Source: Lacinutrix mariniflava
GTDB taxonomy: Bacteria; Bacteroidota; Bacteroidia; Flavobacteriales; Flavobacteriaceae
DNA: 64,000 nt
Assembly (NCBI RefSeq): GCF_001418015.1
Contig: NZ_LIQG01000024.1
Location: 1-64,000 of the forward strand
Direction of reading: 5' to 3'
Positions 36,561 through 45,438 of this stretch are shown piece after piece. The notes under the pieces are model-generated. The model was not told the DNA's origin. It did not search any database and was given only the letters and a program-made list of their open reading frames with translations. A program made the position numbers and the translations under genes. The first letter of the stretch is position 1. Each line of letters starts with the position of its first letter.

Positions 36561-37355
36561 TTAAACAATCTCAATACTGACTACTTTCCCTTCATTACCT
36601 CGAATATTACAAACAGTATCGTCTTCAAAAATAAGATACTGTCCTTTTATACCTTTTAAAACACCTTCAAAACTACCTACTTTTTCAATGTTTAGACTTT
36701 TAGGTTTAACAGGATAAGATAGTACAGGAAACTCTAAATGTGTTTCATTATTATTTTCTATAAAATACTCTTGAGCTTCGGCAGGAATGTATTGTTTTAG
36801 CTTGTCTTTCCACTCTACCAAACTTTCATCGACTACATCGTTTTTAAGCATGGTTCGCCAGTTGGTTTTATCTGCTACATAATCTTTTAAAGCAACTTCT
36901 GTAATACCTGCAAGATAGCGATTAGGTACTTCTACAACTTCTATAGCTTCGTGGGCACCTTGATCTATCCAACGTGTTGGCACTTGTGTTTTTCTAGTTA
37001 CTCCAACTTTTACATTGCTAGAATTCGCTAGATACACAATATGTGGTTTTAACTGTACTTTTTTTTCGTATTCTAAATCGCGATCTTCTTTATCTAAATG
37101 CGCAGTACTTAATTCCGGTCTCATAATCCAATCTCCTGCTTGAGGCATATCGAAAAAACAACTTTTACAAAAGCCTTGTCTAAAGATTGGTTTGTCTAAA
37201 CTACAGTTTAAACATTGGTGCTTAACAAATTTAAACTTCAATGTTTTATTTAATAATTGATTCATATTAATGAAATCGTTTTCGAAAACTAAATAATATT
37301 GAATTGGGCTAGAAAATTCTGTTGCCATTTTTGTTAGCACGCCTTGGTAAGTCAT
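36561..37355 (-). CDS. DUF2797 family protein with zinc-knuckle cysteines
   Basis: A 264-residue cytosolic protein of unknown function. Four cysteines (48, 51, 63, 66 in HQCLNCSLDKP and GFCKSCFFDMP) form a probable zinc site. A stretch HIVYLANSSNVKVGVTRKTQ with RWIDQGA resembles the GIY-YIG-like core reported for DUF2797. The C-terminal part (GSFEGVLKGIKGQYLIFEDD) is a beta-rich segment repeated in the N-terminus (YQGVLTKM). It faces the GH3-type gene across 43 bases. Confidence 0.82.
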   Translation of the reverse strand: MTYQGVLTKMATEFSSPIQYYLVFENDFINMNQLLNKTLKFKFVKHQCLNCSLDKPIFRQGFCKSCFFDMPQAGDWIMRPELSTAHLDKEDRDLEYEKKVQLKPHIVYLANSSNVKVGVTRKTQVPTRWIDQGAHEAIEVVEVPNRYLAGITEVALKDYVADKTNWRTMLKNDVVDESLVEWKDKLKQYIPAEAQEYFIENNNETHLEFPVLSYPVKPKSLNIEKVGSFEGVLKGIKGQYLIFEDDTVCNIRGNEGKVVSIEIV

Positions 37356-37398
37356 AAAAAAAAGTATTATTTTTAGTGTCTAAATATACCATAAATAT

Positions 37399-38913
37399 AT
37401 GCCAATTACTTTAGTAAATTCTATAGCTTCATGGTTTTTAAAGAAACGGTTTCACCAAATCGATTTATTCTTAAAATATCCAAACGAAGTACAAGAAGAA
37501 TTATTATTTAACTTAATTGAAACAGCTAAAGGCACTGAGATTGGTAAACAGTATGATTATTCTTCTATTAAAACTTATGCAGAATTTGCCAATAGAGTTC
37601 CTGTAAAAAACTACGAAGGCTACCAAGATTTATTTGAGCGGTCTAGACTAGGAGAGCATAATATATTTTGGCCTTCCCCAATAAAATGGTTTGCAAAATC
37701 TAGCGGTACAACTAGTGCAAAGAGCAAGTTTATACCGGTGAGTCAAGACTCTTTAGAAGATTGTCACTACGCTGCAAGTAAAGATTTATTGTGCATGTAT
37801 CTAAATAATAATGAAAACTCACAACTCTTTACAGGAAAAGGTTTAAGACTAGGCGGAAGTAAAGAATTATATAAAGAAAATGGAACTGCTTTTGGAGACT
37901 TAAGCGCCATATTAATAGATAATATGCCTTTTTGGGCAGAGTTTAGCAGTACTCCAAGCAACAAAGTTTCTTTAATGAGCGATTGGGAGAACAAAATGGC
38001 TGCTATTGTAAACGAAACGATAAATGAAAATGTGACTAGTTTAGCAGGCGTGCCTTCGTGGATGCTAGTTTTACTTAATGATGTTCTAGATAAAACCGAA
38101 AAGGACTCGCTATTTGATGTTTGGCCAAATCTAGAAGTTTACTTTCATGGAGGCGTTAGTTTTAACCCATATGTTCTACAATACAAAAATATTTTACCAA
38201 AAAAGGATTTTAAATATTATGAAATCTATAATGCCTCTGAAGGTTTTTTTGCTATTCAAGACTTAAACCATTCTAGTGAGTTATTATTAATGCTTGATTA
38301 TGGTATTTTCTATGAGTTTATTCCAATGGACGTTCATGGTACGCCTAGCGAACGTGTTATTCGATTAAGCGAAGTAGAAAAAGGCAAAAATTACGCAGTA
38401 ATTATCACTACAAATGCTGGGTTATGGCGTTACAAAATTGGTGACACTGTTAGATTCACATCTATTTCACCTTATAGAATAAAGGTTTCAGGAAGAACAA
38501 AACATCACATTAATGCCTTTGGTGAAGAGTTAATTATTGAAAATGCAGAAGATGCATTAAAGAAGGTTTGTAAGAAAACGAAAAGTGAAATTGTAGATTA
38601 TACTGCTGCTCCAATATTTATGGAAGGCAAAGAAAAAGGTGCTCATGAATGGTTAATTGAGTTTAAAACACCTCCAAAAGATATTGACTACTTTAACGAA
38701 TTGTTTGACAATGCCTTGAAGGCCTTAAATTCGGATTATGAAGCCAAACGCTACAATAACATTACATTAAATAAGCCAAAAATAAACATAGCTAGAACAA
38801 AATTATTTTATGATTGGCTGAAACAAAACAACAAATTGGGCGGACAACATAAAGTACCACGCTTATCTAACACTCGAGATTATATCGACGAATTAATAAA
38901 ATTGAATAATTAA
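37399..38913 (+). CDS. GH3 (auxin-responsive)-type acyl-acid amido synthetase homologue
   Basis: A 504-residue member of the firefly-luciferase-type adenylating superfamily, GH3 branch. The ATP-binding loop is FAKSSGTTSAKSKFIP. YFHGGVSFNPY, YNASEGFFAIQD and LWRYKIGDTVRFTS precede a mobile C-terminal lobe (VSGRTKHHINAFGEELI). Plant relatives conjugate acyl acids such as auxin or jasmonate to amino acids. Bacteroidota members are common but their substrate is, to my knowledge, not established. Not to be confused with glycoside hydrolase family 3. Single gene with hairpins downstream. Confidence 0.87.
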   Translation: MPITLVNSIASWFLKKRFHQIDLFLKYPNEVQEELLFNLIETAKGTEIGKQYDYSSIKTYAEFANRVPVKNYEGYQDLFERSRLGEHNIFWPSPIKWFAKSSGTTSAKSKFIPVSQDSLEDCHYAASKDLLCMYLNNNENSQLFTGKGLRLGGSKELYKENGTAFGDLSAILIDNMPFWAEFSSTPSNKVSLMSDWENKMAAIVNETINENVTSLAGVPSWMLVLLNDVLDKTEKDSLFDVWPNLEVYFHGGVSFNPYVLQYKNILPKKDFKYYEIYNASEGFFAIQDLNHSSELLLMLDYGIFYEFIPMDVHGTPSERVIRLSEVEKGKNYAVIITTNAGLWRYKIGDTVRFTSISPYRIKVSGRTKHHINAFGEELIIENAEDALKKVCKKTKSEIVDYTAAPIFMEGKEKGAHEWLIEFKTPPKDIDYFNELFDNALKALNSDYEAKRYNNITLNKPKINIARTKLFYDWLKQNNKLGGQHKVPRLSNTRDYIDELIKLNN

Positions 38914-38914
38914 T

Positions 38915-38985
38915 ATAAAGACGAGTCTTTATTTATTAAAAAAAACAATAATAAATAAAATAATTATTTGAAAATCAAATAATTA
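38915..38985 (+). repeat. Two inverted repeats downstream of the GH3-type gene
   Basis: ATAAAGAC-GA-GTCTTTAT (38915-38932) starts right after the stop codon and is followed by TTATT. ATAATTATTTGA-AAA-TCAAATAATTAT (38959-38985) follows. The first may serve as a weak terminator. The second, a perfect 12-bp repeat with a 3-base centre and no T-tract, is unexplained. Confidence 0.5.
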
Positions 38986-39057
38986 TCGTTAAATTCACTT
39001 TGCTATTATTCGACTATATCCAAATTGAAGAGGTATTAATTAGTTAATCCATATTCA

Positions 39058-39098
39058 AGAAAAACCACTCCTAATTTTTTATGAGTGGTTTTTTATTT
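39058..39098. terminator. Bidirectional terminator between convergent genes
   Basis: AAAACCACTC and GAGTGGTTTT flank a 12-base T-rich loop. T-runs lie on one side and A-runs on the other, so it can stop both the GH3-type gene and the acetyltransferase gene. Confidence 0.7.
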
Positions 39099-39614
39099 CT
39101 CTAAAGTATATATTCTATTTTTTGGAAAACCTGGATCTTCTCTTTCTTCCTCAAATACAAACCCATTTGCAATCAGTAGTTTCTTTGAGTCTTCATTTTC
39201 AGTATGCGTAAAAGCCTCAATTGTATTTAAATTAAGATCTTTAAACCCTAAACAAATAACTACTTGTAAAGCCTCAGACATGTAACCTTTCTTAAAATAG
39301 TCCGGTAACAAATCGTAACCAACCTCAGCTGTTTTCCTATCTTCAGAAAAATTCCATAAACAAATACTTCCAATTTTTTTATTAGATTCCTTATCTATTA
39401 AAGTCCAACTAATAGATTTATCTTCCTCTAAGAAACCCATTAGTTTATTAATGTGAGCCACTGCTTCTTCTTCCTTTGTATACAAAGGTTGCATAATGTA
39501 TTTTCTAACAATTGGACTAGATCTAGAAGCATAAACATGAGCAACATCCTCCATGTTGGTATTTGTAAACACAAGCCTATCTGTTTCAGGATTTTTTAAA
39601 TTTGATAGTTTCAT
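39093..39614 (-). CDS. GNAT family N-acetyltransferase (RimJ/RimL-like)
   Basis: A 173-residue acetyltransferase. It opens with the RimJ/RimL-type TDRLVFTNTNMEDVAHVY. IGSICLWNFSEDRKTAEVGYDL is the motif A/D region, PDYFKKGYMSEALQVVI is the acetyl-CoA pyrophosphate loop, and ENEDSKKLLIANGFVFEEE closes the fold. The target may be a protein N-terminus, an antibiotic or a small amine; the sequence cannot say. It lies downstream of clpX on the same strand but beyond a terminator, so it is probably transcribed separately. Confidence 0.86.
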   Translation of the reverse strand: MKLSNLKNPETDRLVFTNTNMEDVAHVYASRSSPIVRKYIMQPLYTKEEEAVAHINKLMGFLEEDKSISWTLIDKESNKKIGSICLWNFSEDRKTAEVGYDLLPDYFKKGYMSEALQVVICLGFKDLNLNTIEAFTHTENEDSKKLLIANGFVFEEEREDPGFPKNRIYTLEK

Positions 39615-39623
39615 TTTATAAGA

Positions 39624-39658
39624 AATAAAAAAGCCTACTTTATAAAAAAGTAGGCTTC
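39624..39658 (-). terminator. clpX terminator
   Basis: On the minus strand AAGCCTACTT and AAGTAGGCTT form a 10-bp stem followed by TTTTATTT. It ends the clpP-clpX transcript. Confidence 0.8.
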
Positions 39659-39680
39659 AATTAATAGTGTCATTATATTT

Positions 39681-40913
39681 TTAAGAAACTGCCTTTAATT
39701 TCTTAATAGTATTTTTAGATATTTTTTGTTCGGCGTAAGCCTTAGTAACATTTATTTTCTTAGTATCACTTCCTGGTAGTTCGAACATTGCATCTGTTAA
39801 AATCTCTTCACATAAAGAACGCAATCCTCTTGCTCCTAATTTATATTCTATAGCTTTACCAACTATAAAATCTAAAGCACCATCTGTTATACTAAACTCT
39901 ATCTCATCCATAGAGAAAAGCTTTTTATACTGCTTAATAATAGCATTTTTAGGCTCTGTTAAAATAGCTCTAAGCGTTGCAGCATCTAAGGGATCCATAT
40001 AGGTTAACACAGGTAATCTTCCAATAATTTCTGGAATTAAACCAAAGTCTTTTAAATCTTTAGGAATAATATACTGTAATAAATTATCGTTATCTACAAC
40101 ATCATCACTAATTGACGCGCTATAACCAACGGCTTGCATGTTTAATCTTTTAGAGATCACACGATTTATACCATCGAAAGCTCCACCAGCAATAAATAAA
40201 ATATTCTCTGTATTTACTTCTATAAATTTTTGATCTGGATGTTTACGACCTCCCTTTGGCGGCACATTTACCACTGTTCCTTCTAATAATTTAAGTAATG
40301 CTTGTTGCACACCTTCTCCGGAAACATCTCGAGTTATGGAAGGATTATCACTTTTACGAGCAATTTTATCTATCTCATCTATAAAAACAATACCTTTTTC
40401 GGCTTTCTCTAAACTGTAATCTGCTGCTTGTAACAAACGTGTTAATATACTTTCTACATCTTCACCTACATATCCTGCCTCAGTTAATACTGTTGCATCT
40501 ACGATAGCTAAAGGCACATTAAGCATTTTAGCTATTGTTTTCGCCATTAAAGTTTTACCTGTTCCAGTTTCACCAACCATAATAATATTCGATTTTTGAA
40601 TTTCGATATCATCATTTGATGGTGGCTGCAATAGACGTTTATAGTGGTTATATACTGCTACAGACATCACTTTCTTAGTAGACTCTTGCCCAATAATATA
40701 CTCATCTAAGAACGTTTTAATTTGCTGTGGTTTACGCAACATAAGCTCCGCAGATAAATCTTCGCTATCGCTCTCCTTAGATTCCTCTATTACAATACCA
40801 TGCGCTTGCTCTATACAGCGATCACAAATATGTGCATCTAAACCTGCAATTAATAAACTTGTTTCTGGCTTTTTTCTACCACAAAACGAACATTCTAATT
40901 CTTCCTTTGCCAT
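39681..40913 (-). CDS. clpX: ATP-dependent Clp protease ATP-binding subunit ClpX
   Basis: AAA+ unfoldase delivering proteins to ClpP. The N-terminal zinc-binding domain has Cys8, Cys11, Cys30 and Cys33 ([18 protein letters not shown]). Walker A is GETGTGKT (114-121), Walker [11 protein letters not shown], and the GGAFDGI loop and sensor region ([24 protein letters not shown]) follow. Its 410 residues are normal. It follows clpP with a 96-base gap that contains a 7-base tandem repeat. Confidence 0.97.
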   Translation of the reverse strand: MAKEELECSFCGRKKPETSLLIAGLDAHICDRCIEQAHGIVIEESKESDSEDLSAELMLRKPQQIKTFLDEYIIGQESTKKVMSVAVYNHYKRLLQPPSNDDIEIQKSNIIMVGETGTGKTLMAKTIAKMLNVPLAIVDATVLTEAGYVGEDVESILTRLLQAADYSLEKAEKGIVFIDEIDKIARKSDNPSITRDVSGEGVQQALLKLLEGTVVNVPPKGGRKHPDQKFIEVNTENILFIAGGAFDGINRVISKRLNMQAVGYSASISDDVVDNDNLLQYIIPKDLKDFGLIPEIIGRLPVLTYMDPLDAATLRAILTEPKNAIIKQYKKLFSMDEIEFSITDGALDFIVGKAIEYKLGARGLRSLCEEILTDAMFELPGSDTKKINVTKAYAEQKISKNTIKKLKAVS

Positions 40914-40925
40914 TTTCTTTCAGTT

Positions 40926-40953
40926 AAAAGTGAAAAGCGAAAAGTGAAAAGTT
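40926..40953. repeat. 7-bp tandem repeat between clpP and clpX
   Basis: Four copies: AAAAGTG, AAAAGCG, AAAAGTG, AAAAGTT. The tract lies in the clpX leader, so copy-number change could alter the spacing or stability of the leader. That effect is inference. Confidence 0.6.
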
Positions 40954-41009
40954 CTTACTCGATCTTTTCAAAGTTCATTTAACTTAACTCACTAATGCAT
41001 TATATAATT

Positions 41010-41684
41010 TTATTTACGAGCTAAAATCTCGTCAATCATTCCGTACTCTTTTGCTTTATCAGATTTCATCCAATAATCACGATCACTGTCCTCGAAGACT
41101 TTGTCGTAATCTTGACCAGAATGCTTACTTATAATTTTATAAAGCTCTTCCTTTAAAATTAAGATTTCGCGAGCTGTAATTTCTATATCACTTGCTTGAC
41201 CTTGTGCTCCACCTAAAGGTTGATGAATCATGACACGAGAATGTGTTAAACCACTACGTTTCCCTTTTGCTCCTGCACACAATAAAACAGCTCCCATTGA
41301 GGCTGCCATTCCTGTACAAATAGTTGCTACATCTGGTTTAATAAATTGCATAGTATCATAAATACCTAATCCTGCATATACACTTCCTCCTGGAGAGTTT
41401 ATATACATTTGAATATCCTTATTAGCATCTACACTTTCTAAAAATAAAAGCTGTGCTTGTACAATATTTGCAACATTGTCGTTAATTCCCGTCCCTAAAA
41501 AAAGGATACGATCCATCATTAATCTTGAAAACACATCTAATTGCGAGATGTTTAATTGACGCTCTTCAATAATATAAGGCGTCATGTTTTGAGGTGTAAC
41601 ACTACTAATGATTTTATCATAGTACGTACTACTTATTCCTTGGTCTTTTATAGCAAATTTTTCGAATTCTTTTCCGTAATCCAT
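41010..41684 (-). CDS. clpP: ATP-dependent Clp protease proteolytic subunit
   Basis: Tetradecameric serine protease. Catalytic Ser129 lies in TGMAASMGAVLL, His154 in RVMIHQPLGG, and the Asp in EDSDRDYW. The INSPGGSVYAGLGIYD strand and loop are intact. Its 224 residues include a longer N-terminus than E. coli ClpP, starting MDYGKEFEKFAIK, as is common in flavobacteria. It lies between tig and clpX in the classic tig-clpP-clpX order, with a terminator after tig. Confidence 0.97.
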   Translation of the reverse strand: MDYGKEFEKFAIKDQGISSTYYDKIISSVTPQNMTPYIIEERQLNISQLDVFSRLMMDRILFLGTGINDNVANIVQAQLLFLESVDANKDIQMYINSPGGSVYAGLGIYDTMQFIKPDVATICTGMAASMGAVLLCAGAKGKRSGLTHSRVMIHQPLGGAQGQASDIEITAREILILKEELYKIISKHSGQDYDKVFEDSDRDYWMKSDKAKEYGMIDEILARK

Positions 41685-41794
41685 ATGTATTTATTGAATT
41701 TGATATTTTTGTTTAGCTCCTGAATCACTTCAGGAACGCTTAAATGTATGGCTAAATCAACAGTTGTCAAACTTTTTATGTTGAATTTAACGCT

Positions 41795-41835
41795 AATAAA
41801 ATAGGCATTGAATTGTAATTAATTCAATGCCTAAA
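41795..41835 (-). terminator. tig terminator
   Basis: TAGGCATTGAATT and AATTCAATGCCTA form a 13-bp perfect stem with a 6-base loop. On the minus strand it is followed by TTTTATTAG. It separates tig from clpP. Confidence 0.8.
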
Positions 41836-41901
41836 TATAATGATTTTATAATTAAATTCCCCAAGTACTACAACTGCACTTAGTGAGACATTTTAATAAA
41901 A

Positions 41902-43230
41902 TTATTTATCTCCGTAAACCTCTTTTACAAACTTATCGTAACTTAATTCTTTAGTTTTTACGTTTGCTTTTTCTTTGTAAAGTCCTAATAGTTTCTGGCT
42001 CACCACTTGTTCGCTTAAGCGCTTTACTTCTTCTTGGTTAGATAATACTCTAGCTGCTATATCGTCAAGCTCTTTATCACTAGGATTCGTTTGACCAAAT
42101 TGTGCCATTTGCACTTTAATCATTGCCTTAGCACTTTCTTTTACATCTTCGAAATCAACTTTAATATCATTAGCCTGCATTAACTTAGCTTCAATTAACT
42201 GGTAGCGTAAGCTCTTTTCAGACTTCTGGTATTCCTCTTTTGCAGTTGCCTCATCCATAGGATTCTCTCCCGCAGATTGCATCCATTTTGTTAAAAATTC
42301 TGCTGGTAAATCGAATTTAGTATTTGCTACTAAATCTTCTGTAACATCATTTAAAAACTTCTGATCTGATTGCTGAATGAATTGCTTTTCAGCATCCTCT
42401 TTAATCTTCTCTTTTAATTCTGAAACTGTTTTTACGTTATCTTTTCCAAATAACTTATCAAATAGCTCTTGATCTAATTCTGCTGGCTCACGTTTATTAA
42501 TTTCAGTGACTTCAAAAGCAACTTCAATATCTAAACCGTGTGCTTTATCATGCTCTAATTTTAATGCATGCATTAACTCGTGATCATCTTCGTAAAGGCC
42601 TTTTGTATTTAATGTAATAACATCTCCAGCCTTAGCTCCTACAAATTTCTTTTCTGTTGCTTTACCTTTAAACTTATCTAAAGTTAAAGTTACAGTGTTT
42701 TCAATTTCTTCAGCTTCATTTTTATAAACTCCAGTAATTTCACTGTCTTTAGCAACTTCTGTTAAAGCTACTAATGTTCCGTATTGCTTCTTGATGTTTT
42801 CAACTTGATCATCAATTAACTTGTCGTCTGCAACAATATTATAATGTGTAATATCTTTTTTACCTGCTAAATCTACATCAAATTCTGGTGCAAGACCTAA
42901 TTCGAAATCAAAAGAAAAACTATCTGAATCCCAATTGATATCGTCCTGAGCTTTTGGTAAAGGTTGACCTAAAACATCTAACTTTTCTTCAGCTAAATAT
43001 TTATTTAATCCTTCTTGAATTAGTTTATTAACCTCATCAACTAATATCGCTTTACCGTATTGCTTCTTAACCATTCCCATAGGCACTTGACCTTTTCTAA
43101 ATCCAGGAATGTTTGCCGTTTTTCTATAATCGACTAAGATTTTTTCAACTTTAGCTGTATAATCATCTTTCTCGATTAATACTGTTACTACAGCATTTAA
43201 TGCGTCTTTATTTTCTCTTGTAATATTCAT
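41902..43230 (-). CDS. tig: Trigger factor chaperone
   Basis: Ribosome-associated chaperone. The N-terminal ribosome-binding domain has the signature TANIPGFRKGQVPMGMVKK near 35-53. The middle region (about 160-250) is in the FKBP position but is weakly conserved, as usual in Bacteroidota, so isomerase activity is doubtful. The long helical C-terminal arms (EDVKESAKAMIKVQMAQF) complete the 442 residues. Upstream of clpP/clpX. A TATTTTTG box at 43268-43275 (minus strand) fits as its promoter. Confidence 0.95.
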   Translation of the reverse strand: MNITRENKDALNAVVTVLIEKDDYTAKVEKILVDYRKTANIPGFRKGQVPMGMVKKQYGKAILVDEVNKLIQEGLNKYLAEEKLDVLGQPLPKAQDDINWDSDSFSFDFELGLAPEFDVDLAGKKDITHYNIVADDKLIDDQVENIKKQYGTLVALTEVAKDSEITGVYKNEAEEIENTVTLTLDKFKGKATEKKFVGAKAGDVITLNTKGLYEDDHELMHALKLEHDKAHGLDIEVAFEVTEINKREPAELDQELFDKLFGKDNVKTVSELKEKIKEDAEKQFIQQSDQKFLNDVTEDLVANTKFDLPAEFLTKWMQSAGENPMDEATAKEEYQKSEKSLRYQLIEAKLMQANDIKVDFEDVKESAKAMIKVQMAQFGQTNPSDKELDDIAARVLSNQEEVKRLSEQVVSQKLLGLYKEKANVKTKELSYDKFVKEVYGDK

Positions 43231-43255
43231 CTTGAATAATCTATTTAATGTAACT

Positions 43256-43293
43256 AAAAATGGAGTGCAAAAATACTAATTTTTTACACTCCA
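43256..43293 (-). terminator. Hairpin ending the upstream transcript, with the tig promoter box inside it
   Basis: On the minus strand TGGAGTG and CACTCCA, extended by A-run/T-run pairing, form a stem followed by TTTTT, a good terminator for the holin-like gene. The 3' half contains TATTTTTG (43275-43268), an exact TAnnTTTG box positioned to drive tig. One short sequence thus appears to serve as both terminator and promoter. Confidence 0.6.
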
Positions 43294-43327
43294 TCAAAGT
43301 TTTTAACGTATTGGATTTCAACCCTTA

Positions 43328-43681
43328 TTATACTTTCTCTTTATCTGTTTTCATAAATGAATGCAGCACCGATTGCAAGATTGACAATAGGATACTAAAT
43401 AAAATTGCCCACCAGATATTAACTACCGAGAAACCATCGATTAATTTATCTGCAAAAAGAATTATTGCTGCATTTATTACTAATAAAAACAATCCTAATG
43501 TTACTATTGTTATTGGTAATGTTAGTATAACCAATAATGGCTTTACTAATAAGTTTAAAATTGATAATACAACTGCTACAATTATTGCAGACGCATAGCC
43601 ATCTACTTGCACACCACTAAGAACATTAGCTAATACAAATACGGCTAACGCATTTAAAAGAAGTTTAATTATTAAGTTCAT
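43328..43681 (-). CDS. 4-TM phage-holin-family membrane protein
   Basis: A 117-residue protein with four hydrophobic segments (LIIKLLLNALAVFVLANVL, ASAIIVAVVLSILNLLV, LPITIVTLGLFLLVINAAII, IWWAILFSILLSILQSVL). The VKPLLVILTLPITIVTLGLF motif is that of the bacterial 4-TM holin superfamily (pfam04020-like). These chromosomal proteins are widespread and not evidence of a prophage. Function is unknown. It lies 22 bases from the hydrolase gene upstream, so the two are probably co-transcribed. Confidence 0.85.
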   Translation of the reverse strand: MNLIIKLLLNALAVFVLANVLSGVQVDGYASAIIVAVVLSILNLLVKPLLVILTLPITIVTLGLFLLVINAAIILFADKLIDGFSVVNIWWAILFSILLSILQSVLHSFMKTDKEKV

Positions 43682-43703
43682 GATTGTTTGTTTTTAAATA
43701 TTT

Positions 43704-44468
43704 TTAATTTACAAAATTGATTACTGCACTGTAAAAATCTTTAGGATTTTCAGCATGCAACCAATGTCCTGCATTTTCGATAGTTTCAATTTTAGCGTTT
43801 GTGAAATGAGATTTAATTATAGGTTCATCTTGAGTTGCTATGTACTCACTTTTATCACCTTTTAAAAATAGTGTATTACCTTCAAATTTTGAGTGTATTG
43901 GTAATGCCTCCCCAACTTCACTAACATTATCTGTTAGCGCTTCAAGATTCATTCTAAGCCCTAAAACTCCTTTCTCTACCCAATATAGGTTTTTTAAAAG
44001 AAACAGCCGTGTTCCATAATCACTAACATAATTAGACAACTGCTCCTCTGCTTCTCCTCTGCTTTTTAGTGCATTAAAATTCAAATTAGCTAAACCTTCT
44101 AATATAGCATCGTGATGAATTGGGTAAAAACGTGGTGAAATATCTGCTATTATTAATTTGTTGACATATTCGGGAAATTGCGTAGAAAACAACATTGCTG
44201 TTTTTCCTCCCATAGAATGACCAAGTAAAATAATATCTTTTAAGTCATGCGTATCGCAATAGGCTTTTAAATCTTGAGATAAAAGATCGTAATTAAAATC
44301 TGCACTATGAAAACTTCTACCATGATTTCTCTGATCTACTAAATGTACTTGAAAACCTGCTTCGGCAAATTGTTTCCCTAAAGTTTTCCAGTTATCGCTC
44401 ATACCTAAAAAGCCATGAAGTATTACAAATGGTTTTCCCTCTCCTATTATATTAGAATGTAATTGCAT
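43704..44468 (-). CDS. Alpha/beta hydrolase, YbfF-type esterase
   Basis: A 254-residue cytosolic hydrolase. The oxyanion region is LHGFLGMSDNW, followed by VDQRNHGRSFHS. The nucleophile is Ser85 in LGHSMGGKTAM and the catalytic His lies in ENAGHWLHAENP. Acyl-ester or thioester substrates are likely by family; the sequence does not say which. It lies between pdxJ and the holin-like gene on the same strand. Confidence 0.88.
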   Translation of the reverse strand: MQLHSNIIGEGKPFVILHGFLGMSDNWKTLGKQFAEAGFQVHLVDQRNHGRSFHSADFNYDLLSQDLKAYCDTHDLKDIILLGHSMGGKTAMLFSTQFPEYVNKLIIADISPRFYPIHHDAILEGLANLNFNALKSRGEAEEQLSNYVSDYGTRLFLLKNLYWVEKGVLGLRMNLEALTDNVSEVGEALPIHSKFEGNTLFLKGDKSEYIATQDEPIIKSHFTNAKIETIENAGHWLHAENPKDFYSAVINFVN

Positions 44469-44631
44469 TGTTTATTTGTTACACAGAGATTCGCTGTGGG
44501 TTAAACTCGAGTTTTTCTTGACACAATCTACACCTGCGTTCACAGATCGTTCATGCTTACTCTTATTTTATAATTTCATTAATTTATGAATTAATTTTCA
44601 TTTGAAACTGTAACTTCAACTAAAAACTATT

Positions 44632-45345
44632 CTACTTCAACTTATTCAAATACATATTAACAACATTTTCTATACCTAAATATAAACTTTCTGAAATTAA
44701 AGCATGCCCAATAGACACCTCTAATAATCCTGGAATATTTTGCTTAAAAAACTGAATATTATCTAGAGACAAATCGTGACCTGCATTTACGCCTAATCCT
44801 ATTTTATTTGCAAGTTCAGCACAATCTGCATATGGCACTATTGCATTTTTATTTCCTAAATGGTATTGCTCCGCAAACCCTTCAGTATACAATTCTATTC
44901 TATCTGTTCCTGTTGCTTTTGCTCCTTCAATTTGCTTGTTATCTGGATCTACAAAAATGGATGTACGAATATTATTTCGTTTAAATTCTGCAATAACTTC
45001 GCTTAAAAAATCTTTATGCTTTATAGTGTCCCAACCTGCATTACTCGTTAAAGCATCTATACTATCTGGAACTAATGTTACTTGCGTTGGCTTTATCTCA
45101 AGAACCATATCTACAAATTTCGAGATTGGATTACCTTCGATATTATATTCTGTGTGTACAATTGGTTTTAAATCGTAAGCATCTTGGTAGCGAATATGCC
45201 TTTCGTCTGGTCTTGGATGTATAGTTACACCTTCTGCTCCAAAACGCTGTACATCTTTTGCAAACTGAACTACATTTGGAGTATCTCCTCCTCTAGAATT
45301 TCTTAATGTTGCTATTTTATTTATGTTTACGCTTAATTTTGCCAT
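44632..45345 (-). CDS. pdxJ: Pyridoxine 5'-phosphate synthase
   Basis: Condenses 1-deoxy-xylulose-5-phosphate with the PdxA product to form pyridoxine 5'-phosphate (DXP-dependent vitamin B6 route). The barrel begins LSVNINKIATLRNSRGGDTP. HPRPDERHIRYQDAYDL, TLVPDSIDALTSNAGWD, FVDPDNKQIEGAKATGTDRI, GVNAGHDLSLDN and EVSIGHALI are typical. Its 237 residues are full length. Divergent from the CBS/nadK run. Confidence 0.96.
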   Translation of the reverse strand: MAKLSVNINKIATLRNSRGGDTPNVVQFAKDVQRFGAEGVTIHPRPDERHIRYQDAYDLKPIVHTEYNIEGNPISKFVDMVLEIKPTQVTLVPDSIDALTSNAGWDTIKHKDFLSEVIAEFKRNNIRTSIFVDPDNKQIEGAKATGTDRIELYTEGFAEQYHLGNKNAIVPYADCAELANKIGLGVNAGHDLSLDNIQFFKQNIPGLLEVSIGHALISESLYLGIENVVNMYLNKLK

Positions 45346-45438
45346 TTTAAATATGATTTAATATGTACAAAAATACAAAGTAGATACACGAGATTGTTCT
45401 TATTTTTAATTAATTTGCATAAAATTGAAAGACACACT

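Noticed and set aside
37399-38913. GH3 family gene as a second glycoside hydrolase 3
   Set aside because: The motifs (SSGTTSAKSKFIP, KIGDTVRFTS) are of the adenylating acyl-amido synthetase GH3 family, unrelated to glycoside hydrolase 3.
43328-43681. Holin-family gene as a sign of prophage
   Set aside because: This 4-TM family is chromosomal and widespread; no other phage gene is nearby.
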